Assembly (NCBI RefSeq): GCF_900111405.1
Contig: NZ_FOHJ01000003.1
Span: forward strand, 248,001-312,000
Direction: 5' to 3'
DNA from: Salinibacillus kushneri
GTDB lineage: Bacteria > Bacillota > Bacilli > Bacillales > Alkalibacillaceae
Length of the DNA: 64,000 nt
Positions 1 to 9,006 of this stretch are shown here, piece by piece (position 1 is the first letter of the stretch; the number at the start of each line of letters is the position of its first letter). The translations under genes and the position numbers were made by a program. Below the pieces are notes generated by a model that ran no database searches, was not told the origin of the DNA, and saw only the letters and a list, made by a program, of their open reading frames with translations.

Positions 1-602
1 TTATTCGACTTTGTATTTAACCAGCAAAAGATGATGCCGATTGTAAAGAGCCCAAGTAACGCAAGCAAGATTAACCAAATAGTAAACCATGTTGCAAATA
101 TAGCGATATGATAAAGTGCAAAAAGACTTGAAGAAAAGAGGTAAGCAAAGACTTTATGGTTTGTCTGATATAAATTTAAGAAAATAAAACCTCGAAAAAA
201 GAACTCCTCTAATAAGGAATTTCCAAATGTAATGTAAAGAGCTACATACATATAAGTTTTCTGTGTAATGTGAAGTCTCGTTTTTAAATCTCCTATAATT
301 CCTCCAAGATTGATAAAGTCTTTTAGCAAAAAGAAGGTTAATAAAACAATGATGAAAGCCGCAATTCCCAGTAGAAAACCACCTTTTAATCGCTTCCAGT
401 CCATTGCTTTTAAATGTAAAAAATCAAGAATTCTCTGCTTCCATATAAACCGAATGAAAAACAATGGTACAAATAAAAACAAACAAACTTTTGCCATTGT
501 TTTGGGTACATAGGTAGCCTTTAATGCCTGTTCAATGACTACCATCAATATAGAATGAATCACAGCCAGTATAACAATTGTTAAAGCATGCTTTCTCTTC
601 AT
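1..602 (-). CDS. CPBP family intramembrane metalloprotease, partial (C-terminus outside window)
   Basis: About 200 residues are visible; the gene runs off the left edge without a stop. The ATG at 602 is preceded by AGGTGAT. The protein is hydrophobic, with several membrane segments, and carries the paired-glutamate motif EEFFFRG about two thirds along, followed by a helix with LYH. EExxxR and a downstream His are the metal-site residues of the CPBP (Abi/Rce1-like) family. Members cleave or process membrane substrates, for example bacteriocin self-immunity proteins; the substrate here is unknown. It is divergent from pxpBCA with a 100-bp gap and no evident functional link. Confidence 0.75.
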   Translation of the reverse strand, partial: MKRKHALTIVILAVIHSILMVVIEQALKATYVPKTMAKVCLFLFVPLFFIRFIWKQRILDFLHLKAMDWKRLKGGFLLGIAAFIIVLLTFFLLKDFINLGGIIGDLKTRLHITQKTYMYVALYITFGNSLLEEFFFRGFIFLNLYQTNHKVFAYLFSSSLFALYHIAIFATWFTIWLILLALLGLFTIGIIFCWLNTKSN

Positions 603-705
603 ATCATCACCTGTTTAAAGTATAACAAAAAGAAGGAAATACAAAGGCCATTAAGAAGAAAGTATAGAAGGAAGGGATTTTACGCGATGTGTCAGGGGGG
701 ATTCT

Positions 706-1425
706 ATGAAATACCAATTGTATCCATTAGGTGATCAGGCCATTGTCATTGACCTTGGTGATTCTATAAACAAGGATATACATCAAAGAGTAAGAACTGT
801 AATGCTTCAATTAGATGAACAATCTTTTGACTGGATGATAGAATATGTTTCTTCGTTTACATCTGTAACTATCTATTATGATCCAATAAAGGTGATAAAG
901 GCTCAATCCTGTTCTTCTCCTACACTCCCTTATGATTTTGTCGCTCAAACGATAAATAGACTTCTGCAAACTTCAGAGCCAAAACGAATAACAGATCCTC
1001 AGGTTGTAGAAATTCCTGTTTTATACGGTGGAAAAGCTGGTCCTGATTTAAAGGAAGTCGCTCAGTATAATCGGCTTGCACCTAAAGAAGTCATAGACAT
1101 CCATACCAGTAAAGCATATTTCGTTTATATGATTGGATTTGCTCCAGGTTTTCCCTACTTAGGTGGAATGTCAAAAAGAATTGCCATGCCACGAAAACCA
1201 ACACCACGTTTAAGCATCCCTGCTGGCAGTGTGGGGATTGCAGGGGAACAAACGGGGATTTATCCTATTGCAACCCCAGGTGGATGGCAAATTATTGGCC
1301 AAACACCAGTAAAGTTATTTACCCCCAGTTATTCTCCGCCAAGTCTGCTTCAAGCAGGGGATTCCATTCGTTTTACTTCGATTACAGCAGAAGAATTTGA
1401 AGCGTTGGGGGATAAGCATGATTAA
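706..1425 (+). CDS. pxpB: 5-oxoprolinase subunit PxpB (KipI-like)
   Basis: 239 residues, the normal length for this subunit, with GGGGGATT upstream of the ATG. The C-terminal half contains the family block FAPGFPYLGGM and the stretch RKPTPRLSIPAGSVGIAG followed by TPGGWQIIG. With PxpA and PxpC it forms the ATP-dependent prokaryotic 5-oxoprolinase that opens 5-oxo-L-proline, a spontaneous glutamine damage product, to glutamate in the cytoplasm. It is the first gene of a tight pxpB-pxpC-pxpA operon. KipI, the B. subtilis homologue, was first described as a KinA inhibitor, so older annotations call it a kinase inhibitor; the three-gene context favours oxoprolinase. Confidence 0.93.
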   Translation: MKYQLYPLGDQAIVIDLGDSINKDIHQRVRTVMLQLDEQSFDWMIEYVSSFTSVTIYYDPIKVIKAQSCSSPTLPYDFVAQTINRLLQTSEPKRITDPQVVEIPVLYGGKAGPDLKEVAQYNRLAPKEVIDIHTSKAYFVYMIGFAPGFPYLGGMSKRIAMPRKPTPRLSIPAGSVGIAGEQTGIYPIATPGGWQIIGQTPVKLFTPSYSPPSLLQAGDSIRFTSITAEEFEALGDKHD

Positions 1426-2428
1426 AATCACGAAACCAGGTTTATTCTCTTCCGTTCAGGATATAGGGAGGTATGGATACCAAAAATATGGAGTTAGTGT
1501 AAGTGGAGCGATGGATTCGATTTCCCATCGTCTGGCCAATTTATTAGTAGGAAATGATGAGTATCAGTCCACAATCGAATGCACGATGGCAGGTCCGGAA
1601 ATGGAGTTTCACCAAGACTGTCTTCTATCCATTTGCGGAGGTGACTTCAACCCGACTATCAATAAACAATCAGTGGGAATGTGGCGACCAGTCTGGGTAA
1701 AAAAGGGGAGTGTTTTGCGATTTGGCCAGTCTATAGAAGGCTGTCGAGCCTATTTAGCTGTATCAGGTGGCTTTGATGTCCCGAAGGTTTTGGGTAGTCG
1801 GTCTACTTTTATGAGGGCCAAGATGGGAGGTTTTCAAGGCAGGGCGTTAAAAAAAGGAGATCAATTAAAAACAGGCCGGGCCAGTGCTGTAGCCGAACAA
1901 ATTCAACGACTGGCAGGCAAAAAAGATGGGCCTATCGTTTCGTTTCATGAGACCAATTGGTTTGTCAGACCACCTTATTCATCAAGATTTAAACGGAAAC
2001 TCCCAATCCGAGTGGTAAAAAGCAAACAGACAGAATGGTTTGCGAAAGATACCCAAAATCAGCTGGTTGAACGTTTATTTACCATTACAGCTCAATCCGA
2101 TCGAATGGGCTACCGATTAGATGGTCCAGAAATAAAATGGAAAGAAAAGAAAGAGATGATTTCAGAAGCGGTGAGCATAGGGACGATACAGGTACCTGCA
2201 GAGGGAAATCCGATTGTATTATTAGCTGATCGGCAAACAACAGGAGGATATCCTAAAATAGCCCAAGTAACCACGGTGGATATTCCTTATTTAGCCCAGA
2301 TGAAGCCAGGAGAAACCCTGCAGTTTGAATGGATTTCACTTAAAGAGGCACAACAATTGTACCTGGAAAGAGAGAAGGAAATACAACAATTAAAAACGGG
2401 ACTTTTATTAAAAATAAAGGGGGGATAA
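1418..2428 (+). CDS. pxpC: 5-oxoprolinase subunit PxpC (biotin-dependent carboxyltransferase-like)
   Basis: 336 residues from the ATG at 1418, which overlaps the pxpB stop by 8 nt and has GGGGG just upstream; a start 21 nt earlier is possible but lacks a ribosome site. N-terminal ITKPGLFSSVQDIGR and the GVSVSGAMD block are typical of the AHS2/KipA family, and AEGNPIVLLADRQTTGGYP marks the C-terminal half. It is the partner of PxpB in 5-oxoproline hydrolysis. The overlap implies translational coupling. Confidence 0.93.
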   Translation: MIKITKPGLFSSVQDIGRYGYQKYGVSVSGAMDSISHRLANLLVGNDEYQSTIECTMAGPEMEFHQDCLLSICGGDFNPTINKQSVGMWRPVWVKKGSVLRFGQSIEGCRAYLAVSGGFDVPKVLGSRSTFMRAKMGGFQGRALKKGDQLKTGRASAVAEQIQRLAGKKDGPIVSFHETNWFVRPPYSSRFKRKLPIRVVKSKQTEWFAKDTQNQLVERLFTITAQSDRMGYRLDGPEIKWKEKKEMISEAVSIGTIQVPAEGNPIVLLADRQTTGGYPKIAQVTTVDIPYLAQMKPGETLQFEWISLKEAQQLYLEREKEIQQLKTGLLLKIKGG

Positions 2429-2429
2429 T

Positions 2430-3197
2430 ATGCACGTTGTAGATATCAATTGTGATTTGGGAGAAGGCTTTGGCGGCCATCGGAAGGTAGTCGATGAAAA
2501 AATTCTGGATTATATAACATCCGCAAATATCGCCTGTGGTTTTCATGCAGGAGATCCTACAACCATACGAAAAACCATTCAACTTGCTCTGGAAAAGAAG
2601 GTAGAAATCGGTGCACATCCAAGTCTTCCGGATTTCATGGGTTTTGGACGTCGGAATATGGATATATCACCACAAGAGGCCTACGATATGGTTGTTTACC
2701 AAACAGGAGCACTGAAGGCACTGGTCGAGACACAAGGGGGAAGGCTGCATCATGTTAAACCTCATGGAGCTCTCTATAATATGGCAGTTCAAGACAAAGC
2801 CCTTTCAGATGCTCTTGCTGCTGCCGTTTATGATGTTCATTCAGAGCTAATTTTGTTTGGCTTATCCGGGAGTGAGCTCATTGCTGCTGGTGAAAAAATA
2901 GGACTGAAAACAGCTGGTGAAGTATTTTCGGATCGTACTTATCAGGATGATGGAAGCTTAACACCAAGATCTGATGAAGAAGCGCTGATTAAGGACTATG
3001 AAACCGCAGTTCAACAAGTTATTCAGATGATAAAGGAAAACGTTGTAACATCGATAAATTATAAAAAGGTACCAATAAAAGCGGAAACCATTTGTATACA
3101 TGGAGATGGTGAATATGCGCTTTCGTTTGCCAAAGAGATTCATGAAACATTAACGAAGGCTGGAATCTTACAAAAGGCTGTTTATTCTGATATATAA
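2430..3197 (+). CDS. pxpA: 5-oxoprolinase subunit PxpA (LamB/YcsF family)
   Basis: 255 residues, typical of the family. The protein opens with DINCDLGEGFGG and shows the signature blocks ANIACGFHAGDP, GAHPSLPDFMGFGRR and HVKPHGALYN, all conserved in LamB/YcsF proteins, plus GEVFSDRTY and ICIHGD near the C-terminus. It completes the PxpABC complex. It starts 2 nt after pxpC, behind the ribosome site AAAGGGGGG, so it is the last gene of the operon. No permease lies next to it, unlike some Bacillus ycsG-linked copies. Confidence 0.94.
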   Translation: MHVVDINCDLGEGFGGHRKVVDEKILDYITSANIACGFHAGDPTTIRKTIQLALEKKVEIGAHPSLPDFMGFGRRNMDISPQEAYDMVVYQTGALKALVETQGGRLHHVKPHGALYNMAVQDKALSDALAAAVYDVHSELILFGLSGSELIAAGEKIGLKTAGEVFSDRTYQDDGSLTPRSDEEALIKDYETAVQQVIQMIKENVVTSINYKKVPIKAETICIHGDGEYALSFAKEIHETLTKAGILQKAVYSDI

Positions 3198-3242
3198 ACT
3201 TGTAGGAGCCTCTTAAGTCCCCGAGCTTGTCCGGTAAAAATT

Positions 3243-3266
3243 CAGTGGGGATAAGTTTCCCCACTG
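3243..3266 (-). terminator. Hairpin between pxpA and spoVIF
   Basis: An 8-bp perfect stem CAGTGGGG/CCCCACTG closes an 8-nt loop. Read on the minus strand it is followed by AATTTTT, so it fits an intrinsic terminator for spoVIF; pxpA converges on it from the other side. Confidence 0.65.
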
Positions 3267-3274
3267 GAATGACG

Positions 3275-3517
3275 CTAAAATTTTTTCTTTATATCATTCA
3301 TACTAGGAATTTGTTTATTGATAATAGACTGCACTAAACGATCCTCAGTTTGCTTTGACACTGGTTTTTTGGCCATTTTAGATACCCGGTTAATTAATTT
3401 GCGCACTGTTTTTTCATCACTTAAATCTGCATTTTGAACAGATTTTACCAGCTTCATAATATCGTCTTGCTTTACACCGGTTGATTTTTCCACATTTTTA
3501 AAAAAGCCACGATCCAT
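3275..3517 (-). CDS. spoVIF: Stage VI sporulation protein F (SpoVIF/YjcC-like)
   Basis: 80 residues from the ATG at 3517, which sits behind AAGGAGGGAAATAC; an in-frame ATG 54 nt upstream has no ribosome site. The start MDRGFFKNVEKSTGVKQDDI and the lysine-rich, helix-forming remainder match the small SpoVIF family, which in B. subtilis is made in the mother cell and needed for coat assembly and full spore resistance. It is a single-gene unit with its own terminator. Confidence 0.82.
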   Translation of the reverse strand: MDRGFFKNVEKSTGVKQDDIMKLVKSVQNADLSDEKTVRKLINRVSKMAKKPVSKQTEDRLVQSIINKQIPSMNDIKKKF

Positions 3518-3706
3518 GTATTTCCCTCCTTGGAAAGTAATGAACACATTGTCCATTACTATCCTATTCAATCGTTTCAGAAGAGGATAGGTCAGGTGTT
3601 GGAGTTTCTTCCAAAATGATAAAAGTGTACCAGATAAAACGATGGCTTATCGTGTATAAAATAAATGCTTTTTCTGTCTTTTTGAAATGAACAAATACTT
3701 ATTATA

Positions 3707-3715
3707 TGGTATAAT
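3707..3715 (+). promoter_or_regulatory. Extended -10 promoter upstream of kbl
   Basis: TGGTATAAT is a perfect TATAAT with the TGn extension, about 90 bp before the kbl start, in AT-rich sequence. No good -35 hexamer is found at 17 bp, which an extended -10 can tolerate. Inferred sigma-A promoter. Confidence 0.45.
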
Positions 3716-3802
3716 CATATTTAAATAACAGTCTTTAAAATGAATTACTTGTCCATTTAATATGGACATTTGTATATAAACTAATTCTTTTTCAGGAGGG
3801 AT

Positions 3803-4996
3803 ATGATGACGAGTCAAAAACTTCAGCACTTTTTAAATAAGAATTTAAGAGACTTAAAAACGAAAGGACTATACAACGAGATTGACACCGTAGAGGGAGC
3901 GAATGGACCTGTCATTACAATTAATGGCAAGGAGCTTATTAATCTATCATCTAATAATTATTTAGGACTGGCAACAGATGAGCGTTTGAAGGAAGAAGCA
4001 ATCCAAGCTGTCAAATCCCATGGTGTAGGTGCAGGTGCAGTACGTACCATTAATGGAACATTGGACTTACATAATGAGCTAGAGAGAAAGCTTGCCGAAT
4101 TTAAAGGTACAGAAGCAGCCATTTCCTATCAATCGGGCTTTAACTGTAATATGGCAGCGATATCTGCTGTTATGGACAAAAATGATGCCATTTTATCTGA
4201 TGAATTAAACCATGCATCCATTATTGATGGCTGTCGATTATCAAGAGCAAAAATTATTCGCTTTAACCACTCTGATATGGATGATTTACGCGCCAAAGCG
4301 AAGGAAGCAGTGGAATCTGGTCAATATAATAAAATCATGGTCATAACCGATGGTGTATTCTCAATGGATGGGGATGTTGCCAAGCTTCCTGAGATTGTCG
4401 AAATCGCTGAAGAATTTGATCTTATGACTTATGTGGATGATGCTCATGGCTCAGGGGTCTTAGGAAAAGGTGCAGGTACAGTTAAGCACTTTGGTCTTCA
4501 GGATAAAGTAGACTTCCAAATGGGAACTCTGTCAAAAGCGATAGGTGTCATTGGCGGTTATGTAGCTGGTAAGCAAAACCTTATTGATTGGTTAAAGGTG
4601 CGTTCACGTCCATTTTTATTTTCAACAGCCGTCACACCAGCGGACGCAAAAGCCACTATAAAAGCTATTGATTTAATTATGGAAAGTGAAGAATTGCAGC
4701 AAAATATGTGGGAAAATAGTGAGTATCTTAAAAATGGTTTGAAGAAATTAGGCTATGATATTGGAAATAGCGAAACTCCAATTACTCCAGTAATTATAGG
4801 TGATGAAAATACAACACAACAATTTAGTAAACGGCTGATAGAAGAAGGGGTTTATGCGAAATCTATCGTATTCCCGACTGTTCCAAGAGGGACAGGAAGA
4901 GTACGGAATATGCCTACTGCAGCCCATACAAAAGAAATGCTGGACCAGGCGATTGCTGTATACGAAAAAATTGGGAAAGAGTTAAATATATTATAG
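3803..4996 (+). CDS. kbl: Glycine C-acetyltransferase (2-amino-3-ketobutyrate CoA ligase)
   Basis: 397 residues, full length for the alpha-oxoamine synthase family. It converts 2-amino-3-oxobutyrate and CoA to glycine and acetyl-CoA, the second step of threonine degradation. Visible are [20 protein letters not shown], the [11 protein letters not shown] block, [11 protein letters not shown] (aspartate that contacts the PLP ring nitrogen) and [16 protein letters not shown] with the PLP lysine. AGGAGGG precedes two consecutive ATG codons (3803 and 3806); the second has the better spacing. The threonine dehydrogenase gene follows after 40 nt. BioF and HemA-type paralogues are alternatives, but this neighbour decides for Kbl. 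Confidence 0.93.
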   Translation: MMTSQKLQHFLNKNLRDLKTKGLYNEIDTVEGANGPVITINGKELINLSSNNYLGLATDERLKEEAIQAVKSHGVGAGAVRTINGTLDLHNELERKLAEFKGTEAAISYQSGFNCNMAAISAVMDKNDAILSDELNHASIIDGCRLSRAKIIRFNHSDMDDLRAKAKEAVESGQYNKIMVITDGVFSMDGDVAKLPEIVEIAEEFDLMTYVDDAHGSGVLGKGAGTVKHFGLQDKVDFQMGTLSKAIGVIGGYVAGKQNLIDWLKVRSRPFLFSTAVTPADAKATIKAIDLIMESEELQQNMWENSEYLKNGLKKLGYDIGNSETPITPVIIGDENTTQQFSKRLIEEGVYAKSIVFPTVPRGTGRVRNMPTAAHTKEMLDQAIAVYEKIGKELNIL

Positions 4997-5036
4997 TACA
5001 GATTGGGATCAACGAGGAGAAGCAGGAGGAACGACC

Positions 5037-5969
5037 ATGAAAAAAATATTAGTTACCGGAGCGTTGGGACAAATAGGTTCTGAATTAGTTATGAAGCTGC
5101 GGGAGGTATACGGAAATGATTCTGTCCTTGCTACAGATATTCGCAAAGAGGACTGTGAGGTTGTCCATTCCGGGCCCTTTGAAATACTAGATGTTCAGGA
5201 TGCTAAACGTTTTTCTTCCTTAGCCAGGGAGTATCATATTGATACCATTATGCACTTAGCTGCCCTTCTATCGGCTAAAGCTGAAGCTAATCCGCAGTTA
5301 GCATGGACTATCAATATGGGAGGACTCGTAAACGCCTTAGAAGTGGCACGCGAACATAACACACAATTTTTCACGCCTAGCTCCATTGGTGCTTTCGGTC
5401 CTAATACGCCGAAGTCCCGAACGCCTCAGGATACCATTCAACGTCCGACTACAATGTATGGAGTCAATAAAGTATCCGGAGAACTATTATGTGATTATTA
5501 TTATCAAAAATTCGGAGTTGATACCCGTGGAGTTCGTTTTCCAGGACTAATTTCGTATGTGACAAAACCTGGGGGAGGAACAACAGATTATGCTGTAGAA
5601 ATGTATTATGGTGCAAAGGAAAATAAAGCCTATACTTCATATATTAAGTCCGGAACTTACATGGATATGATGTACATGCCGGATGCGATTCATGCCATTA
5701 TACAATTGATGGAAGCAGATAGTAGCCGTTTAATCCATCGTAACGCATTTAATGTATCTGCTATAAGTGCGGAACCAGAGGATTTTGCTCAGGCTATTCG
5801 AAAGCATATCCCTGATTTTCAGCTATCGTACGATGTGGATCCGATACGTCAGGCGATTGCAGAAAGCTGGCCCAATTCTATCAATTGTCAAGCGGCAAAG
5901 GAAGAATGGGGTTTCCAGCCTAAATTTGACTTACATTCGATGTCTGAGGATATGCTAGAAAAAATTTAG
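5037..5969 (+). CDS. tdh: L-threonine 3-dehydrogenase, short-chain (epimerase-like) type
   Basis: 310 residues. The N-terminus [17 protein letters not shown] holds the GxxGxxG NAD-binding motif; YGVNKVSGE is the YxxxK of extended SDRs, and VRFPGLISY and [13 protein letters not shown] match the SDR-type threonine dehydrogenases found in Bacteroidetes, Cupriavidus and some Firmicutes. It oxidises L-threonine to 2-amino-3-oxobutyrate, the substrate of Kbl upstream. AGGAGGA precedes the ATG. It is not the zinc-dependent medium-chain Tdh of B. subtilis, so the symbol is functional rather than orthologous. Confidence 0.88.
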   Translation: MKKILVTGALGQIGSELVMKLREVYGNDSVLATDIRKEDCEVVHSGPFEILDVQDAKRFSSLAREYHIDTIMHLAALLSAKAEANPQLAWTINMGGLVNALEVAREHNTQFFTPSSIGAFGPNTPKSRTPQDTIQRPTTMYGVNKVSGELLCDYYYQKFGVDTRGVRFPGLISYVTKPGGGTTDYAVEMYYGAKENKAYTSYIKSGTYMDMMYMPDAIHAIIQLMEADSSRLIHRNAFNVSAISAEPEDFAQAIRKHIPDFQLSYDVDPIRQAIAESWPNSINCQAAKEEWGFQPKFDLHSMSEDMLEKI

Positions 5970-6004
5970 TTAAATAAATGATGAGAGCTATGATTCTCCT
6001 CTAA

Positions 6005-6073
6005 AAAAAGACGTCCGGTCTTTTAAAATGTCCTTTACAAAGGGTACATTTTATTTGAGCCAGACGTCTTTTT
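6005..6073 (+). terminator. Two-layer terminator after kbl-tdh
   Basis: The outer stem AAAAAGACGTC/GACGTCTTTTT encloses a second hairpin (AAAATGTCCTTT against AAAGGGTACATTTT). T and A tracts flank both sides, so it could stop transcription in either direction. Confidence 0.75.
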
Positions 6074-6214
6074 AACATAAATCAACAAGGTAACGAGTAG
6101 ATATATAAAATGACTGAATAGTAGAATTTTGCTATACTTATAATAACTTTTTTAGAGAGGGTTGTTATCTACATTGATAGATGAGTAAGGTTATTTCTTT
6201 AAGGAGCGATATAC

Positions 6215-7042
6215 TTGGATTTAATATTTTATGAAGGACAAGATATGAAAGAGTTTTTAGTAAGTAATCGTAATCTATTTGAAGAATATTTACTTAAAGA
6301 AGCTGTAAATGTTCGGGATAAAATTGATAAAATTCATCGTATAGGCAATATTAATTTAATTAATAATGCCCATAAACTGGTCTTGTTTATTGTAGAAGAA
6401 AAAACAGAGGATGTTGTACAATTTGCAGAACAAGAAGGAGTTGCCTGGGCCAAGCATTCGTTAACCTTAGCTTTTAAACTTGAATGGGTACATGCAATCC
6501 GGCGGACTTTATGGCATTTCCTTTATCTATTTGATGAGAAACGAAACAAAAGGATAACTCTTGATCGTTTTTATATTCAAGAAAGTAAAATCAACGATCA
6601 AATCGACCAGTTTTTGAATGCCTTTTTTATTAGTTATTCCAAGTTTAAAGATGAACTCATTGAAAAGCAGAGACGTTTAGTCGAAAATCTATCGGTGCCA
6701 ATCATTCCCATCACATCTTCTATTTGTGTCCTGCCATTAATAGGATCGGTGGATTACTATCGTGCTTCCATTATTGAAGAACAAGTGTTAATGGAAATTG
6801 GTAAGCTGCGAATTTCAACCCTGATTATGGATTTTTCCGGAATTGTAGATATGGAGGAGGATACCATTAGTCAGATTTTAAAAGTGATAGACGGGATAGG
6901 CATAATGGGTTGTAAACCGGTCCTGACAGGGATTCGACCAGAGCTGGTACGTAAATTTATGAAATTTGGCAGACTTAATGCAGAGACAAAAGGCACCTTA
7001 CAACAAACCTTGAGCGAATATATGAATGAATTTTCTCAATGA
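6215..7042 (+). CDS. RsbR-family stressosome protein (STAS domain, RsbT co-antagonist)
   Basis: 275 residues from a TTG at 6215 with AAGGAG 8 nt upstream; the next in-frame ATG (6245) has no ribosome site. The N-terminal ~150 residues are helical, like the non-haem globin sensor domain of RsbR paralogues. The C-terminal ~120 residues form a STAS domain: IIPITSSICVLPLIGSVD, LIMDFSGIVDMEEDT and PVLTGIRPELVRKFMKFG. The Thr in DMEEDT and the Thr in LTGIRPE correspond to the RsbT-phosphorylated threonines of RsbR. It would sit in the stressosome that controls sigma-B. No rsbS/rsbT lies nearby, so it is a scattered paralogue (compare RsbRB, RsbRC, RsbRD). Confidence 0.82.
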   Translation: MDLIFYEGQDMKEFLVSNRNLFEEYLLKEAVNVRDKIDKIHRIGNINLINNAHKLVLFIVEEKTEDVVQFAEQEGVAWAKHSLTLAFKLEWVHAIRRTLWHFLYLFDEKRNKRITLDRFYIQESKINDQIDQFLNAFFISYSKFKDELIEKQRRLVENLSVPIIPITSSICVLPLIGSVDYYRASIIEEQVLMEIGKLRISTLIMDFSGIVDMEEDTISQILKVIDGIGIMGCKPVLTGIRPELVRKFMKFGRLNAETKGTLQQTLSEYMNEFSQ

Positions 7043-7072
7043 GTAGTTTCCTATGGGCAGCTACTCATTTTT
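7039..7072 (+). terminator. Terminator of the RsbR-family gene
   Basis: ATGAGTAG/CTACTCAT stem with a 14-nt loop, followed by TTTT; it overlaps the stop codon of the gene. Confidence 0.65.
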
Positions 7073-7170
7073 ATGATTACGTGAACTCTCAGATGTCCAT
7101 TATAAATATAGAGAGGAAAGGAAAACTAATCAGTAGCGATAGTTAGTTAAAGGAAGAGAGGATTAGGAAT

Positions 7171-7689
7171 ATGGATAAGAAACCTTGTAAGCAGTCTTTA
7201 ACAGTGAAAACGTCACACGTGTTGCCTCCAGATACGAATGTGCATGGTACGTTGTTTGGAGGGAAGCTTATGGCATATATAGATGATGTTTCATCAATTG
7301 CGGCTTCCCGTCATGCCAGAAAAGCGGTGGTTACAGCATCAACCGACTCAGTTGACTTTTTAAATCCTGTCCATGAAGGCGACACAATCTGTTTGGAGGG
7401 ATTTGTAACCTATACGCATAAAACATCTATGGAGGTATTCGTAAAGGCCGTGACAGAGAACCTCATAACAGGGAGACGGGATATTTGTGCCACAGCGTTT
7501 TTAACGATGGTAGCCATCGATGAAAATAACAAACCATCTTCTGTTCCTCACGTTTATCCAGAAACGGAGGAGGAAAAATGGCTTCATGAGGGTGCTGAGA
7601 AACGTGCAGCCCATCGTAAGGAGAGAAAATCTGAATCAAAGGATATGGCTGAAAAATTTGGAACAGATTTGCCATGGTTTAGAGCATAA
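7171..7689 (+). CDS. Acyl-CoA thioesterase, hotdog fold (YkhA-like)
   Basis: 172 residues. The pattern DTNVHGTLFGGKLMAYID, then STDSVDFLNPVHEGD, is the conserved core of the YkhA/YciA/BACH thioesterases, with the helix Asp in the FGGKLMAYIDD region and the Asn-Pro strand region visible. It hydrolyses acyl-CoA to free acid and CoA in the cytoplasm; chain-length preference cannot be read from sequence. The charged tail of about 45 residues is typical of Bacillus members. AGAGAGGAT precedes the ATG. It is a single gene. Confidence 0.9.
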   Translation: MDKKPCKQSLTVKTSHVLPPDTNVHGTLFGGKLMAYIDDVSSIAASRHARKAVVTASTDSVDFLNPVHEGDTICLEGFVTYTHKTSMEVFVKAVTENLITGRRDICATAFLTMVAIDENNKPSSVPHVYPETEEEKWLHEGAEKRAAHRKERKSESKDMAEKFGTDLPWFRA

Positions 7690-7771
7690 CTGTTATTTTA
7701 AACGAGTATGAATAAAGTAAGTATACACGGCTGTTTTTAAATGGATCAACATGTTAAACAGAGGTGTTGCA

Positions 7772-8971
7772 ATGATAAAAAAGGCGTGTTTATATGCTTT
7801 TATATTAATGATCATGATTAGCTTTCCTTATACAATTGGAAGCAGCAACCCAAAGGATAACCAGGATAACGAAGATTCCATTCGGCAAAAAGTAGAGGCA
7901 TTGAGTTTAGATGAAAAAATTGGCCAGATGCTGCTCGTCGGTTTCGAAGGTACTCAAATGAATTCCGAAGTAAAAGATTATATCACAAATTATCGTGTTG
8001 GGGGTCTCAGTTTATTTAAAGAAAATATTCAGAATGTCCAACAGGCTACCCAATTATTGAATCAAATAAAGAGTCAGAATAAAGGACAAATCCCTTTATT
8101 TTTAGGTGTTGATGAAGAAGGGGGAAAAATCAGTCGGGTACCAGATGAATTTCAAGCTCTGCCGGACGCCTGGGAGATAGGTGAGGTGGATCAGCCTGAA
8201 TTATCCTTTCAGTATGGAAATATTATAGCCAGTCAGATCCAGGCCCTTGGCTTTAACATGGACTTTGCCCCTGTCTTAGATATTCATACCAATTCAAAGA
8301 ACCCTATCATTGGGAGACGAGCGTTTGGTTCGACAGTCAAAAAAGTGAAAAGACACGGTTTAGCTGTGATGAATGGTATCCGAGCGTCTGGTGTGATATC
8401 CGTTGTGAAACACTTTCCTGGTCATGGGGATACATCGCTTGATTCTCATGAGGAACTGCCAGTCGTAAAAAAGTCACTAAAAAAGCTGCAGAAATATGAG
8501 CTAAAGCCTTTTAAAGCAGCTATAAAACAAAACGCCGATGCGATTATGATGGCACATCTGTCTTTGGCAAAGATTGACCCAAAGTACCCAACATCGCTTT
8601 CGAAGGTGATAATTCAGAATATATTGCGTCAAGATTTGAACTTTGATGGCTTAGTGATTACGGATGATTTAACCATGAAGGCGATAACGAATGATTATAA
8701 AGTGAGTGATGCTGCCGTTCAGTCTGTCAAGGCAGGAAGTGATATTTTGTTAATTGCACATGAGAAGGAAAATGTCAGGAAAACGCATAAGAAACTGAAA
8801 CAAGCTGTTTTGGACGGGGAGATATCAGAAAAAAGGATAAATGAAAGTGTGTATCGAATATTAGATAAAAAGCGACAATACAATATTCATAACGACATGA
8901 ATTCACCTGCAAGGGTAAACGAAATCAATCAGCAAATTAAAGAACTGTTATCGAAAATAAATGACAAGTAA
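7772..8971 (+). CDS. Secreted glycoside hydrolase family 3 beta-N-acetylhexosaminidase (NagZ-like)
   Basis: 399 residues from the ATG at 7772 (AGAGGTG upstream); the ATG 21 nt earlier lacks a ribosome site. An N-terminal signal peptide (MIKKACLYAFILMIMIS) precedes a single GH3 domain. VDEEGGKISRV, KHFPGHGDTSLDSHEELP with the His-Asp general acid/base dyad of bacterial NagZ enzymes, and FDGLVITDDLTMKAI with the nucleophile Asp are all present. It would remove GlcNAc from muropeptides or chitin-type oligomers outside the cell. B. subtilis NagZ has an extra C-terminal domain (about 640 residues in total); this one is the short form. Confidence 0.9.
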   Translation: MIKKACLYAFILMIMISFPYTIGSSNPKDNQDNEDSIRQKVEALSLDEKIGQMLLVGFEGTQMNSEVKDYITNYRVGGLSLFKENIQNVQQATQLLNQIKSQNKGQIPLFLGVDEEGGKISRVPDEFQALPDAWEIGEVDQPELSFQYGNIIASQIQALGFNMDFAPVLDIHTNSKNPIIGRRAFGSTVKKVKRHGLAVMNGIRASGVISVVKHFPGHGDTSLDSHEELPVVKKSLKKLQKYELKPFKAAIKQNADAIMMAHLSLAKIDPKYPTSLSKVIIQNILRQDLNFDGLVITDDLTMKAITNDYKVSDAAVQSVKAGSDILLIAHEKENVRKTHKKLKQAVLDGEISEKRINESVYRILDKKRQYNIHNDMNSPARVNEINQQIKELLSKINDK

Positions 8972-9006
8972 AGAGTCCAAAATAAAAACGTATGGGAGAG
9001 GAGAGC

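Noticed and set aside
310-513. Plus-strand 67-codon ORF
   Set aside because: Antisense to the truncated CPBP protease, whose minus-strand frame has the family motifs and a ribosome site.
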